NCBI RefSeq assembly: GCF_028372415.1
Contig: NC_092875.1
Coordinates: 52,452,771-52,516,770 of the forward strand
Length of the DNA: 64,000 nucleotides
Direction of reading: 5' to 3'
Origin: Notamacropus eugenii
Taxonomy: Eukaryota; Chordata; Mammalia; Diprotodontia; Macropodidae
Made by a program: the position numbers and the translations under genes. Positions 35,065-46,502 of this stretch are shown here, in pieces (the first letter of the stretch is position 1; each line of letters begins with the position of its first letter). The notes under the pieces are model-generated. The model was given only the letters and a program-made list of their open reading frames with translations, ran no database searches and was not told where the DNA came from.

Positions 35065-35068
35065 GTTC

Positions 35069-35460
35069 CAATAAATATGATATAATTTTCTTATTTCTAC
35101 TGATTTTTTATTTTTGTTGATAAGAGAATTGCAATTTCTGCTTTTTACAATAATATAATATAAAAAAAACTAAGTCAAATGTATGACTTGTTCACTTGAC
35201 TTACTGAGTCATTGTCATAACCAATCTTGGCCCTTGAGAAGAGATGAAGAAATGCATTTCACTTTCCTTTCCTTGGAAAAGTGTGGGGCCATGGCTGTAA
35301 AAAGTTGCATGTACTATCATACTGGGTTTCTGTCCTGGTCAGTTTTACTTAATGATTTTTCTTTGTTTCAAGGAGAGGCTCATTGGGCGGTTCTGGGACA
35401 GAGGAGGGTGTATCCAGAAATGACTTTGATATAAAAGCCGAAGGAAACAATACAACTTTA
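35069..35460. mobile_element. L1 remnants (old ORF2 continuation, then a forward 3' UTR)
   Basis: 35069-35160 continues the L1 split by the LTR (gagaattgcaatttctgctt). 35225-35460 resembles the forward L1 3' UTR seen at 49900-50040 (gttttacttaatgatttttc, ttcaaggagaggctca). Confidence 0.4.
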
Positions 35461-35779
35461 CCTTTAAAAATGAAGAGTGGGGAGAAACTCATAGTTGACT
35501 TACCTCTCACAGCCATATCTAACAATTATTATGACAAATTTCAATGAAATAACTGCTTGGGGTGAGGGTATATGGCCCCATTGGAGTACTCATGAGGAAC
35601 AAATATTGGTTCTTCCAAAACCAATTGTATAGGCTGACCAGCATCCTGTAAACAAGACACAGAAAGTTTTAGTGGAAGTGTCCCAAAAATGTAGTGACAC
35701 ATCTTTGACAAGGAATATTATGTGCTGATTGATTAAAAAAGTTCTGGTAAACTGAGAATAAATATATATGGATGTCTGA
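35461..35779. other. unassigned sequence
   Basis: No recognised repeat or coding domain. Confidence 0.4.
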
Positions 35780-35955
35780 TTGTAAAAACAGACAATGTCA
35801 CAGCTGCAAGTACTTTGAGGTCATTTTTCAGAGAGGGAAACTGGGACCCAGTGAGGGATCATATGTTGTGTCAGTGGCAGAAGTAGGTCTAGAATCCAAG
35901 TCACCTGACTCTTGTCCAGAGCACTTTTTATCACACTTGCCTTTGTTGCTCCAAG
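35780..35955 (-). repeat. MIR-like SINE
   Basis: gagagggaaactgggaccca, then tcagtggcagaagtaggtct and cacctgactcttgtccagag fit a reverse MIR. Confidence 0.6.
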
Positions 35956-36179
35956 GCCACATGCAGGACATATTTGAATGGTCCTCATTTAATAAGAATG
36001 CTCAATGCTACTTTTTCACAAGATGCCCTTGTAGATGAGGTATTGCATTCTGGGGCTACTACTGCAAAGCCAAATCAACATCTGACTTCTAAAGAGAAAC
36101 CATTATTTTCCTCTCCTAAAGTGAATGACTTTCCCACATCCCTTTCTCAACCTTGGAGCAGAAGCATATTCCCCAAAAG

Positions 36180-36285
36180 CATATAAATTCCTTAAAGGAA
36201 GAGACAAATTTTATTTTTTGTCTTTGTAACCCCTTCAGTTAGCATTTCATACAACACAATCTTAATAAATCCTTGTTGAATAGAA
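36180..36285 (+). mobile_element. L2 3' tail
   Basis: ccttaaaggaagagacaaat, then ttttgtctttgtaacccctt and aataaatccttgttgaa. Confidence 0.65.
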
Positions 36286-36368
36286 ATCCATAAACAAATC
36301 TTTTCCCAGTACAGGGACCATCAACTCATGGGCATGCTTGGAGTAACAATTCCTGGTTCAGGACACCA

Positions 36369-37022
36369 TGTGGAAGGGTTTTGTTTTGTTTTTGGAGGGG
36401 GGTGCTGCTTCTATATATTGGTGATTCCTAACTGAGGGACTTGTATTTTGAAATGACTGAGTCCCTTTATCAATTGAAGAGTCAGAATACCCTGGATGAA
36501 CAAAGTATGGTGACCTGCCTCCTGGGAGAGATGATCTCTGATGATCTCTTGGGAGTGAAGCCTCCTCTAAGAGTTAATTGTTTTTTGTTCTGTTGAAACA
36601 TTTGCAACAGGTTGACCTTGTAAAGAAATGTTTCAACATATTCTGTACTTTTCCAGACTTCCCCTCCTTGCTTTTAGGCACATAAGAGGGAAGAATAACA
36701 CCTCCTCCCCCCTCCCCACCAACTTTCCTCCTGTCCTTGTCTCCAGGCAAGTTTGTGAAACTTGTCTTTCTTCTCGGTTGCTGGGGTAGATTGCCACAGA
36801 TAGATTGGCTTGCGCCAATGAGCCCTGAGGAAGGGGGTTGGGGAGGAGGGAATTGGGGTTAGGACCTAAAAAAACTGCTGTGCAGGGCACACCCTTGCTC
36901 TCCTTAGCCATCGGCATCTTGAGCCCAGACGGGAGTGCCCTTTCTCGAGAAAGCTGAATAAATATCTTTCCTTTTCAGTCCTTTGGCAAAGACTCTAATT
37001 TTATTAAGGGGGTTGTCCCACA
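36369..37022 (+). mobile_element. LTR of an endogenous retrovirus-like element
   Basis: The 3' part has strong LTR character: a promoter-like GC-rich block, gctgaataaatatc (AATAAA near 36956), then a U5-like stretch ending gttgtcccaca at 37022. The start is uncertain: TGTGGAAGGG at 36369 pairs best with the end, and TGTTGAAAC at 36593 is the alternative. No viral coding sequence is attached, so it appears to be a solo LTR. Confidence 0.5.
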
Positions 37023-37390
37023 CACTCCTAACTCAATTTTCTTTTTCTAGTGATGACTCATAAAAGAATGCTTTTGATTTGTATGCTGAGAATCAAGTAT
37101 GAGAAGACTGGCTGGCCTCATTCCCTAACCCAACCTTCATGTGGCTAAATTCACATGGAAGTTAAAGCGCATGTCCTGCTTGGGCAAGGCTGAGCTTGAA
37201 TCTGGGATGCTTCTTTTGTGCTAGTTCTTTCTTATATGTGTACAGTCCTCGAGGTAACTTTGTGAGGCAGAGAAATCAAAAGGCTTTGGATCCTATTGGG
37301 TAGGAGCTAGTTTGTGGCAGGGGAAGTTTATGTATTGGAGATGATGGCCTCTAATGAGAAAACCTAGCCATTTTGGCAGCAGACATAAAC
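37023..37390. other. unassigned sequence
   Basis: No recognised repeat or coding domain. Confidence 0.4.
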
Positions 37391-37424
37391 CTGGTATTGT
37401 TTGGACAGTGCCAAGATGAAGTGA

Positions 37425-37858
37425 AAAGTAAGATGAGTATAGTGACCATACCCTGGTAGAGTCATCTCAGCAGATGAGTTAAAGCAGGTTGAAAGTAACT
37501 GACAGGACCCAAATCCATCAGTGGGTTGTAGATTAAACATGTGAAGACTCTCTCTCCTCCTCCTTCGAGGAATGGGCAGATGAGAACAATTTGTTCCAGT
37601 TGCCATGAAGGTGGCTGAAGCAGGTGCTGTTGATTACTTAAAGTTGGGTCAGACATCGAAGACACCAAGGTCATTTGCTGCATCCTGGTCCGTTACTGAT
37701 CGTCTTGACTCTTGTCTTTCCATTGAACTTCAACGACTCTGGAAGAAAAAGTGAACCTGACAACATTGTCCTTAAATCCAATTCACACATGAGTCAAGAC
37801 ATCACCCCCTGATGTCATTAGTCCTCTTAGAAAATGGAGGATGAACTACAACAATGGC
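37425..37858 (+). mobile_element. short non-autonomous element made of the two ends of the C2H2-finger LINE
   Basis: 37425-37790 aligns with the 5' region of the long LINE (17875-18230; for example cagatgagaacaatttgttcc in both). It then passes directly into the LINE 3' end (ctgatgtcattagtcctctt, near 37812-37832) and closes with an ACAA-type tail. The coding middle is absent. About 430 bp. Confidence 0.75.
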
Positions 37859-39115
37859 CCTGAAAACTGCTTTATGTTTTGATTAAGTTTAAGTAGTAGT
37901 CTCCTAGAAAATTTAATAGTACTTGTAAGTTGTTACTGAATCCAGGTTGTTTTTTGTGCTTTTGTGAGTGGATTTTATTTAGCATTTCTTTTGTATGTAG
38001 GAGTAAATTATCACAATAAATGACTCATTGTCCAGTGAGTACCTTGTTATATCTTCTCTTTCTAGAAATGAGCCAGGAAGTGAAATTATCTCTGAGTGTC
38101 AGGGTGGTGGGCTTAATGAGCTAAAGACTGAACCAAGAGCCTAGCACTTTCTCATTAGAGGACAGAATTGCTTAAGATGGAATGTGTTTTAAGCTAAATG
38201 CCTGGATATTGAACATGGAATGGTGTAATGCCACCAGCTGCTATTCAAGGTTAGACTAATTGAGTAGCTCTGTTAATATCCCTGACTTAAAAAGAACTGA
38301 TATTTCTATAACTCTTGAAGGTTTGCAAAATATACATTCTCTTAACGTTTACTAGCTCTACTTTGACCACCATCTCCCTCAGACACTGATAGAGACAGCC
38401 CAAGATCCTGAACACAAGAACTTTGAGAGTAGCAGTGAATCCTTCCCAGTAGCCACTAGACCTTCTCCCAGCTTAGCCCTTACACCCATCTTGAAGAGGA
38501 CAAATTATTTTGGAAAAGTGGCCTACTTCATCACCAGTCCTGGCAACTGTTGACCAACTGTCACCAAAAGGCAGATAGGTCACAAGCGTGCCATCAGTAG
38601 ACACTTCCTGGGAGTGGCAGCACGGTTCCTGCTTTTAGCCCAGGACTTATGGCCATCATCTAGGGAAACAATTTCTATAGAAAAGGAGCTAATTTTCATC
38701 AACTACTGCCCATAGGGCAAGCCAGCCAACATAACTGAAGTAGGAGGGGAGAGATAGGTAGCAACATATGCCAGGCATATCAAACCACCATCATCTCCTT
38801 GACCTCTATTTCCTTCAGACCCCAATAGAGACAGCCCTAGATCCTGAATCCCAGAATCTTAGAAATAGCAATGCCTATAGTCCAGCTTTTGTAGCCATTA
38901 TCCTGAGAAGTAATTTGTGTGAAGATGCAACTGATTTTTTTTTAGTATTTATAGCTACCAAAGACCCAGAAAAGAAAGCTGTTGCCACTAAAGCCATTGG
39001 CATTGTCTGATGATTCAACATCAGAAACTGTAACAAAACACTGGCATTCCAGTTTCTGCTACAAAGTAGGTTAGAGAAGTACGAGTGTGTGGCAATGGGG
39101 GGGGGGGCGGGGGTG
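37859..39115. other. mostly unassigned; a diverged internal duplication
   Basis: 38355-38485 and 38770-38905 share the order ccaccatctcc.., gatagagacagcccaagatc and aatagagacagccctagatc, then cctgaa.. and a tag.agccatt/cac block. The second copy overlaps an 80-codon open frame (38768-39010) ending DPEKKAVATKAIGIV, which I cannot assign. Confidence 0.4.
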
Positions 39116-39119
39116 GGAG

Positions 39120-39330
39120 TGTCATAGAATCACTAAGTGTCAAATATAAAAGGGGCCTTATTCCAACCAGACACACCTATTAATGAATGTGATCCCCCCT
39201 CTAACCAGGTTTTGCTTGAAAATCTCCAGTTGGGGTAACCTGCTGCATCCTAAAGCAACTCATTTCACTTTCCTGTCATGGATAGGAAATTTTTACTCAA
39301 AGAACAATTCAAATGAAGGGGAAAATGGCA
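39120..39330 (+). repeat. CR1/L3 or CORE-SINE-like fragment
   Basis: gtcatagaatcactaagtgt, ccagttggggtaacctgctg and caactcatttcactttcctg resemble an old amniote repeat 3' region. Class uncertain. Confidence 0.35.
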
Positions 39331-40090
39331 GAGGAATGAAGAGACTATGTGGAAGTATCAGAAAGTCAACAGTTTCCATTTTTTAAAAGATGTGTAGAAG
39401 AGACAAGGGCAGATAACAGGATGAATGTAGTTGTGTAAACAACCAGCATTGTGAGTGATGATACTCAGAACAATGTAAGAGTGGGGAGAGTAAGCGGAGG
39501 ATAACAGAAAAGCTTGGTTTGGTTTTGTTTAGACTATGTTGGGGAAGAGAGGAAACTGAAACAAGCAAGGATAGGACTAGGACAGCTGCAGATAACACAG
39601 GAAAACTGGATGGAGGAGATCCACAGGAGGAACAAGCACAGTTGTCTTTGGATAAGGTTCTGATGCACTCAGCCATTCCTCTGGTAAGGAGAAGGTGGGG
39701 GTGGAGGAGCTAGCCCATCTCACTCTGCAGGACAGAATCCCATGGCTTCTGATCGTACCCTCTGCCTCTTGCTCAGAAGAGGGCAAGAATAAGATCTCCA
39801 CCTTCAATCCAGCAATTACAAAAAAGAGACAACCAACCTTTATTCATCACCTTCCAAACCTACTATTAGGGATTGAAGGAGGGGAAGCACACATGAAGCC
39901 AGTACTGAAACTTGTCAGGACAGATGTTCCTAGTTGTTTAAGTCCACTTTTTCTCTACAAAACCACAAGAAATAATGGGGGAGGAGAGAGGCTGGTTATG
40001 ATTGTTCTCCCCCCCCCAATGTTGGGCATTCTAGCACCCACCAAGATGTCCTAGCCCTTCTGGTTACCTTATTATAGCCACCTTTACAGG
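39331..40090. other. unassigned sequence
   Basis: Several open frames up to 119 codons on both strands; none shows a known domain or homologous repeat. Confidence 0.4.
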
Positions 40091-40094
40091 ATGG

Positions 40095-40180
40095 GCATCC
40101 AATTAATCAATAAACATTTATTAAGTAACTACCATGTGCCAGGCACTGTACTAAGTACTAGAGGGTACAAAAGAGGCATA
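40095..40180 (-). mobile_element. L2 3' tail
   Basis: aataaacatttattaagtaa, then ccatgtgccaggcactgtac and taagtactag. Confidence 0.75.
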
Positions 40181-41159
40181 ATATTTTCTTTCCCCAGTGT
40201 CCAGTTATTTCTCCCCTAACCATCCAATCTGTGATCAGGGGAACCCATAAGGAGCATGCAACTGATTGGACATCAGATCCTAGACTTGTTCTTCTACACT
40301 CAGTGGTAGGTGGAGTGATTTGGCAAATACAGAGTAAAGTAAAGAGGCAGGAGGCGATAGCTTAATTACTGTTGTCCAGGAGATAAACAAGAGCCTTTGG
40401 AAAATGAAAGAAGAAGAGATGCCCAGATTAGGGGGGAAAGAAGAAATCTGAGCCTGCCCATCAGGGGCAGAGAAGGAATATTGGGAATGAGAGCCATGAG
40501 CCCTGTCTGTTTCTCTCTGCTTCTGTCTCCCAACAGGTAACTCAGAGTCTTACCTGACTACTGCTAGGAACAGACTGAGATCCCACCATCCACCTCCTAC
40601 TCTTTCTCCAGATAGTCATCTTGATGTACTATATTTGTGATTTGTCTCACTGGCTCAGCAATGGTGACTACACCCTCACTTCACCATGAGGATTATGAAA
40701 ATCATGGGGTGGGAGGGTGTAACCCTGGCTACCTGAAGGCTCTACCAAAATCACAGAATGTATTAGTGAGGGCTACCCAAGATGTCTCCCCAGCCAGAAG
40801 CCTCATGGATGTTGGGTGTGCTGCTTGGCTCCAGACATCTACTGCACAGATCCAAGATTTTCCCTTGAACTCTATCCAGAGTACCCTACCACTAAGGGAA
40901 GAGTCCACATTGGCCTGTGACATTGTTTTATATTTCCGAATGCCCTTACGTAACATAATTTATAAAAGTTGCATTCCCTGATATTAAAATATCTTCTGAT
41001 CATATCTAAAATTCTTCTCTCTACTCCAGATGATTTGGTTCATCTGACAACCATTAGGTACTGAGTCTACCATCCCATTGCCTTGACTCCCCACCCAGGA
41101 GTTGTAATATAGAAGTTAATTTCTCCTCTTGAGGGAGGAAGGGGAAGAGTGAGAATATA
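40181..41159. other. unassigned sequence
   Basis: The 114-codon frame at 40637-40981 shows no recognisable domain. No repeat named. Confidence 0.4.
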
Positions 41160-41300
41160 TCCAAATTATTTTTCTAAAACACAAGCCTGACCATGTCACT
41201 TCCCTACTCAATAAATTCCAGTGACTCTGTTACTATGTCAGTTAGAAGAGACTTCTCAGTCTGGCCTTTAAATCCTTTCACAATCTGGTTCCAATCTACC
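41160..41300 (+). mobile_element. L2 LINE fragment
   Basis: cctgaccatgtcacttccct, then caataaattccagtgactct and ctggcctttaaatcctttca: forward L2 downstream of the RT. Confidence 0.65.
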
Positions 41301-41700
41301 TTGGAAGCTGTGTGAAAGATGGATGGGAGAAGGGAGAGATTTGAATCTCGGGGACAAATGGGAAAACTGTTGTCTTAGTCTAGACAAGAGATGATGAAAG
41401 ACTGAAGTAAGGTGGTAGCAGTATGAGCAAAGATGGTTGTGAGATATAGAGGAAAATCATCAAAATTTGACAATTGATTAGATATATGGCTGAGGGAGAA
41501 TAAAAAATTTAGGATGACTTTGAGGTTTCAGAACTGAGTGACTGGAAGGACATTAGTGTCTGTGGCAGAAATGGACAGAAATCATAGAGGTCAGAAGACA
41601 GATAGGTTTGGGGGTAGGGGAAGATGAGAAATTGTTTTGAACAGTGATTCTGAGATACCTAAGGGACAAATAATTTGAAATGCCCAATGGGTAGTTGGAA
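41300..41700 (-). mobile_element. L2 LINE fragment, opposite orientation
   Basis: acaagagatgatgaaagact, aatttaggatgactttgagg and gcccaatgggtagttggaaa are reverse L2 blocks following the sequence at 2700-2960. Confidence 0.6.
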
Positions 41701-42455
41701 ATGTAATGGAAATTTCTACTTTTTCTCCTCTTACTTTCTATTTAACCCCCCATAATATGGCTTCTCTCCTCCTCATTCCATTAAAACTACTCTCTCCAAA
41801 GTTACTAGCGATCTCTTATTTGACAAATCCGATGACCTCTCTGCAGCCTTTGACCCTGCTGATCATTCTCTCCTCCTTGATACTGTCTTCTCTCTATGTT
41901 TTTAGGACACCACTCTCTCAGTTCTTCTCCTACCGTTCCTCCGTCTACTTTGCTGGATTCCCCTCCAGGTCATGCCCACTAACCATGGGTGTCCCACAGG
42001 TCCTGTCCTGGGCCCTTTTCTCCTTTATTCTACTTTGTTGTCTCATCAGTTCCCATATATTTAATTACAATTTCTATGCTGATGATTTTCAATTCTATTT
42101 GTCCTTCCCCAGTCTCGCATCTCCAGCTGCTTTTTAGATATATCAAACTGTATGTCCAGTGGATATCATCAACTCTATATATCCAAAACAGAACTCATTA
42201 TATTCTTCCTAAACCCTCCCCCATTCCTACTTTCTTTACTACTGTAGAGGGCACCATCATCCTCCCAATCCCCTAGGCTAACCATCTAGGTGTCATATTC
42301 TGTTCCTCACAATCACTAAGTCCCTATATCCAATCTCTTGCCAAGACCTCTTGATTTAACCTTTGCAGCATCTCTCCAATACATACCCTTCTTTTCTCTG
42401 ACACTTTCTCTACTCTGGTGCAGGCTCTAATCACCTCATACCTTGGACTATTGCT
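41701..42455 (+). mobile_element. L2 LINE with reverse-transcriptase remains
   Basis: Forward L2 RT: YRSSVYFAGFPSRSCPL, then MGVPQVLSWALFSFILLC (the GVPQGSVLGPLLF motif, altered), then FYADDFQFYLS near 42075, where the YADD catalytic box is still readable. Sequence continues to accctggtgcaggc-like tctggtgcaggctctaatc at 42416. Frames change between motifs. Family assignment is firm. Confidence 0.85.
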
Positions 42456-42461
42456 AAGTCA

Positions 42462-42516
42462 TGCTAACTGTAATCTCAGGTTGGCCTGAGGTAGGAAACT
42501 GCACTTACAGTTAGCA
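42462..42516. repeat. nested hairpin
   Basis: TGCTAACTGTAA (42462-42473) is the exact inverse of TTACAGTTAGCA (42505-42516). Inside the loop, CTCAGG and CCTGAG form a second stem. Confidence 0.8.
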
Positions 42517-43012
42517 GGTAAGGAGTGGTCAAGGCCCTAGATTGTTTATTGAGCAAGGAGCAAGTTTAGAAATTAGAGCTGTATGGCTCTGACTCTAGGT
42601 GCAGAGGAATGTCGCAGTAAATAACCAGGGCAGGAATCTAAGGTCAAAAGGAAACATACCCCTCCATCAATCTGAATTATCAGGGCTTTCCAGATGCCTA
42701 ATAAGAGTTGAATCTAGCAGCTGGCTATTGGAACTCCAAATGAGGCAAGGTCTCAGGCATGTTTTTCAGATCCCAGTTCAAGTCAGGAACTTGCAAGATT
42801 GAGACCAGAAATAAGATTTTGCCCTGGATCAGACCACTTTGGGAACACTGAAAGTTTGCAGATTCCCAGCCTAAGTTGTTCCTGAGATTCAAGGATAAAC
42901 ATCCCAGACATTCCCATCTGAAGGGCACAGAGGTTAGCTCTAACATAAAGTCTGAGGTAAGGAAGTAGTCTGAGAGAATGAACAAACAAATGAACAAAAA
43001 TCCCTGGTGACA
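42462..43012 (-). mobile_element. possible LTR of an endogenous retrovirus-like element
   Basis: 551-bp unit with TG...CA ends. On the minus strand it has gctcaataaacaatc (AATAAA) about 85 bp before its end. Flanking duplications are not clear, so the call is tentative. Confidence 0.35.
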
Positions 43013-43159
43013 GGGATATTCAAGACAGAGAAAGAGAAGAAAATGATTCTAAAATATATGCAATCAAAGTCTCACCATAAGATTACAAAAGTATTAAAAA
43101 CAAAGTAATAAACTGAAAAAAGAAGCAAAAGCAAGCATCTCATAACAAAAACAATTGAA

Positions 43160-43375
43160 TTAGAAAACAGATTGAGGAGATAAAATTTAAGAATGCACTA
43201 TGTGAAAAGAAGGGACAAAAATAGAGCCTCGATATCATAAAAGAAAACTGCTTAGATATCAGATTAGAGGGCAAAGCAGAAATTGAAAACAAATCCACTG
43301 GTCATCTCCAGAAAAAAAAATCCCAAAATGAATACTCTCAGGAACATTATAGCCAAACTTTAAAGCTTCCATGTG
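43160..43375 (+). mobile_element. L1 ORF1 fragment
   Basis: Short forward blocks match L1 ORF1: gaaaactgcttagatatcag, gagggcaaagcagaaattga, and tcccaaaatgaatactctca, in the order of ORF1 residues around the RTPPERD motif. Confidence 0.6.
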
Positions 43376-44229
43376 AAAAAAAGCCATGATATAGATCACA
43401 CAGGAGTCTCCCCAAAGATTGTTGGTATGTCAAGATATTCTGTATCCTGATTGGTCAAGTCAGTCCCATATAGCTCCCTTCAGATACCTGGATAATTGGG
43501 AGGCTCAAATAAATCAAGGTAGTTAGCAAATACATTTTCACAGTCAAAACATCTTGGAAAACTTGACTAAGGTGCAGGTGAAAATGAAAAAGTTAACATC
43601 ACTCACTAAAGACGTGTAGCCTAAAAATTCACCATTGTGAAAATGGGTATTATCAAACACTCATTTTCCATACATGGCCCACACCCTTCTTCTATGAAGT
43701 TTCCTATAAGCTTTCAGAAATGTACAGAAAGAAAATAGTTCTCAAATGTACCATTGTTGAAGAGCTCATCCATGTTATGAACCAGGATTTCATCTTAAGC
43801 TACTTATCTATGTGGTTGTACTGGCCCTATGCTGAGAATAGCAGGCTTGGTGTGGAAGGTGTGCTACCAGAAACTGGACATCATTATAACTTTTTCCAAA
43901 ACAAATTAATTTTCAATCCCTAACTCCCAAATACCAGAACGTACCATTCTCTCCTCATCAAAATACTTCAGGTCCAATATAGGCCTATTGCGTTATACAT
44001 TTTCCTTTAGGATCACAGCTCTACTTTTGCCACTTGAAGAATGAGTTTTCATTCCACTTTGTGAAACTCTTAATAACACTCTAGCAGTAACTTTTAAAGT
44101 TGATGTTAGTCATCCATTCAATACCTACTGTTAAACCCATGAAATTTATTATTTGGCACAAAGTAGTAGGAAAAAGAATCATATGTTTGGCAGAAAATGT
44201 TTAGATCAGCACCTGAAATGAACATTTAT
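43376..44229. other. unassigned sequence
   Basis: A 67-codon frame (43720-43923) has no recognised domain. No repeat named. Confidence 0.4.
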
Positions 44230-44475
44230 TTCTGCAATAAGTGCTGAATGGATACTAAACTTAAATATAAAAGTGGCATTGTTAAAAAAAATAACATCCA
44301 CACAGTGGGAAGAGATCAGGAAAATGAAAGGAATTGCCCTTTCATGATTATGACTAGGGACATTCTAAACCAAAAGATAGAGGTGCTCATAAAAGATAAA
44401 ATGGATAATTTGAATCATACAAAATATAAAAAAGCATTTGCCCAAACAAACCAAAAGAAACTAGAGTTTCTCACT
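44230..44475 (+). mobile_element. L1 ORF2 fragment
   Basis: MDNLNHTKYKKAFAQTNQKK (44401-44460) resembles the L1 ORF2p segment 'KWDLIKLKSFCTAKE'. Decayed. Confidence 0.6.
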
Positions 44476-44479
44476 CCAC

Positions 44480-44830
44480 TGAGTCAAGCCAAGGAGCTTT
44501 TATTAAGCATGTACTTTGTGTCAAGCAGTGTGCTAAGCACTGGGATTACAGACACAGGTAAAAAACAGAGTCCTTTGTCTCAGTGAACTCATATTCTAAT
44601 GGAACGGACAACAAGTGAACAACTATATGCAAACAGGCTAGATACTGGACATATTGCCAATCATCTTAGAAAGAAGGCACCTTGAAAATTGTCAGTATTT
44701 AAGAGATACTTGTTGAATAGTAATGAATGAATGTTTTATGTACTATTCCCCAAGTAAGGTATGAGCCCCCAACAGCAGCCTCACTAACAGCATTAAGCAC
44801 TCTCTGGGTGTTTGTTGAGTGATGAGTCTG
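44480..44830 (-). mobile_element. L2 LINE 3' fragment
   Basis: gagcttttattaagcatgta, ctttgtgtcaagcagtgtgc and taagcactgggattacagac are the reverse L2 end. Confidence 0.7.
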
Positions 44831-45269
44831 TGAAGGGGTGGGGAGAGGAGAGGAGTTGACCTGTGAAGGGCTGTGAGGAGGAGAGAGTAGAACTTAAGCC
44901 ACTCTCTCCCAGGGAAGTAAGAGAGATCTAGGACTCAGGAGATGCCCCTTCTCCATAATCTTCTTCTCCCTACCCCTGGTATGTGACTGAGAGTGGTTGG
45001 TAACTTAGGAAATAGGATGCCCTTATTGAAAACTCAGGCAAGAAGACCAGAGCCTGGTGTCAGATCTCTAAGGTCCATATAAGAGGAGGGGTGCTTGGCA
45101 TTTCTGTTTTCTCTGTTGCCTCACTCTCCAGGAGGAGTTCAACTCCCCTCTCTCTACTCAGAGGTGTGTACATGTGTCTACCTCTGAATATGTCTCCTAC
45201 AGCCCTCAGACCTTTCTTTTGAGGTCCCACAGGAAGAACAACAACAATCCTCTTCACATTTCCTGTAAC
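44831..45269. other. unassigned sequence
   Basis: No recognised repeat or coding domain. Confidence 0.4.
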
Positions 45270-45815
45270 AATGAATCTGTGGAAGGATTATCACAGGATT
45301 CTGAGATTTTGGGCTGGAAAGGACTTTAGAGCTTATTTAGTTCAAGTTTATCAATTTTTCCCAAAGTAAAATCAAAAGGGAAATAGCCTTGGAGAAATTG
45401 TTATTTGTCCCAGATCACACAACTAATAAGCAGGAGAGCCAAGATTTGAACTGAGGTGCTCCAAAACTAGTATTCTTCATTCCCTTGAGACTTTGGAAGT
45501 CTATTATTTTCCCCGTTTTACAGGTGAAGATGTACACACAAATCTCGCAGGAATTAAACCTAGGTCTTCTGAGTCCAAGATTAGAACCCTTTCCACACTG
45601 CTTCTCCAAAGCAGTTGGAAACCACACTGTCCCTACTCACTTTATCACTTCACCAGTGCTCCCCACTGTTTAATCTCCTCTAATCCAAACACCTCCTTCA
45701 GTTTTCAAAGGGTCCATATCCCTCCAGTTCCACCATTTTAGAGTGGAAAGAGAACCAGATTTGGATCCAAAGAACTTGGGTTGAAGCCCAGGCTCTACCA
45801 CTATTGTCTTCTACT
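45270..45815. repeat. cluster of MIR/CORE-SINE fragments
   Basis: 45270-45480 and 45490-45610 read as reverse tRNA-SINE pieces (gagccaagatttgaactgag; aaacctaggtcttctgagtc). 45740-45810 reads as the forward head of a MIR (gtggaaagagaaccagattt, gggttgaagcccaggctct). Confidence 0.5.
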
Positions 45816-46488
45816 GTATATCCCAATAAACTCACCATGAATACAAGACCTAAATATTAGAGGTCATACTATTAAAAAAATTAAGTGATAAATAGATCAA
45901 ATACCTTTCACATCTATGGCTAGCGTGAAAAATCTTGACTACACAAAGGACAAAGATGACCACAAAAACTGAAATAGATAATTTCAAGTACATAAAATAT
46001 CACAGTTTTTGAATAAGCAAAATCAGTGTCACTAGAATAAGAAGGAAAGATGTCTCTTGAGAGAAAAATGATGAGTCAAATATCTCTATAAAGGGTTTAA
46101 TCTCCAAGATATATAGGCAACTAATAGAAATGTAAGAGACCTAAACCATTCCCAAATATAGAAGTAGTCAAAGGATATGAACATGCAGTTTGCACAAGAA
46201 GAATTGCGAACTATTTTCAACTACACAAAGATTGCTCGAAATTACCAATAAGAAAATTCAAATTAAAGTCCAATTTAAACAAATCCAATCCAGCAAACTG
46301 ACAACAATGAAGAGATGTAAGAGTAGGCACAATGAGTTGGGCCAATCATTTTGGAAAACTATTTGCAATTTTGCTAAAAAAGTGACTGAAATGTTCATTC
46401 CCTTTGCTTCAGAAATTCCACTGTCTAGTTATATGCCCTCAGTTGTCCAAAGATAAAAAAGAATCTCTCTTATTCAACAAATATTTAT
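45815..46488 (+). mobile_element. old L1 ORF2 C-terminal region, left of HAL1
   Basis: aactgaaatagataatttca, ggatatgaacatgcagtttg and ttttggaaaactatttgcaa are L1 ORF2 blocks in forward orientation. The element continues after the HAL1 insertion, at 49304. Confidence 0.7.
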
Positions 46489-46502
46489 AAGAGCACTTTT
46501 TT
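46489..46502. repeat. target-site duplication, left copy
   Basis: AAGAGCACTTTTTT is repeated exactly at 49290-49303 and brackets the HAL1 element. Confidence 0.85.

Noticed and set aside
34706-35071. 121-codon minus-strand frame as a gene
   Set aside because: It lies wholly within the solo LTR and has no viral or host protein similarity that I can see.
36633-36917. 94-codon minus-strand frame as a gene
   Set aside because: It lies within an LTR-like unit in the opposite orientation; chance open frame.
39695-40054. 119-codon frame as a gene
   Set aside because: No domain or repeated family match; opposite frames are equally open.
40637-40981. 114-codon frame as a gene
   Set aside because: No recognisable domain, no splice or promoter context, and a length expected by chance in 64 kb.
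42462-42516. Hairpin as a microRNA gene
   Set aside because: The stem is too short (12 bp outer, 6 bp inner) and the loop too structured for a typical precursor.
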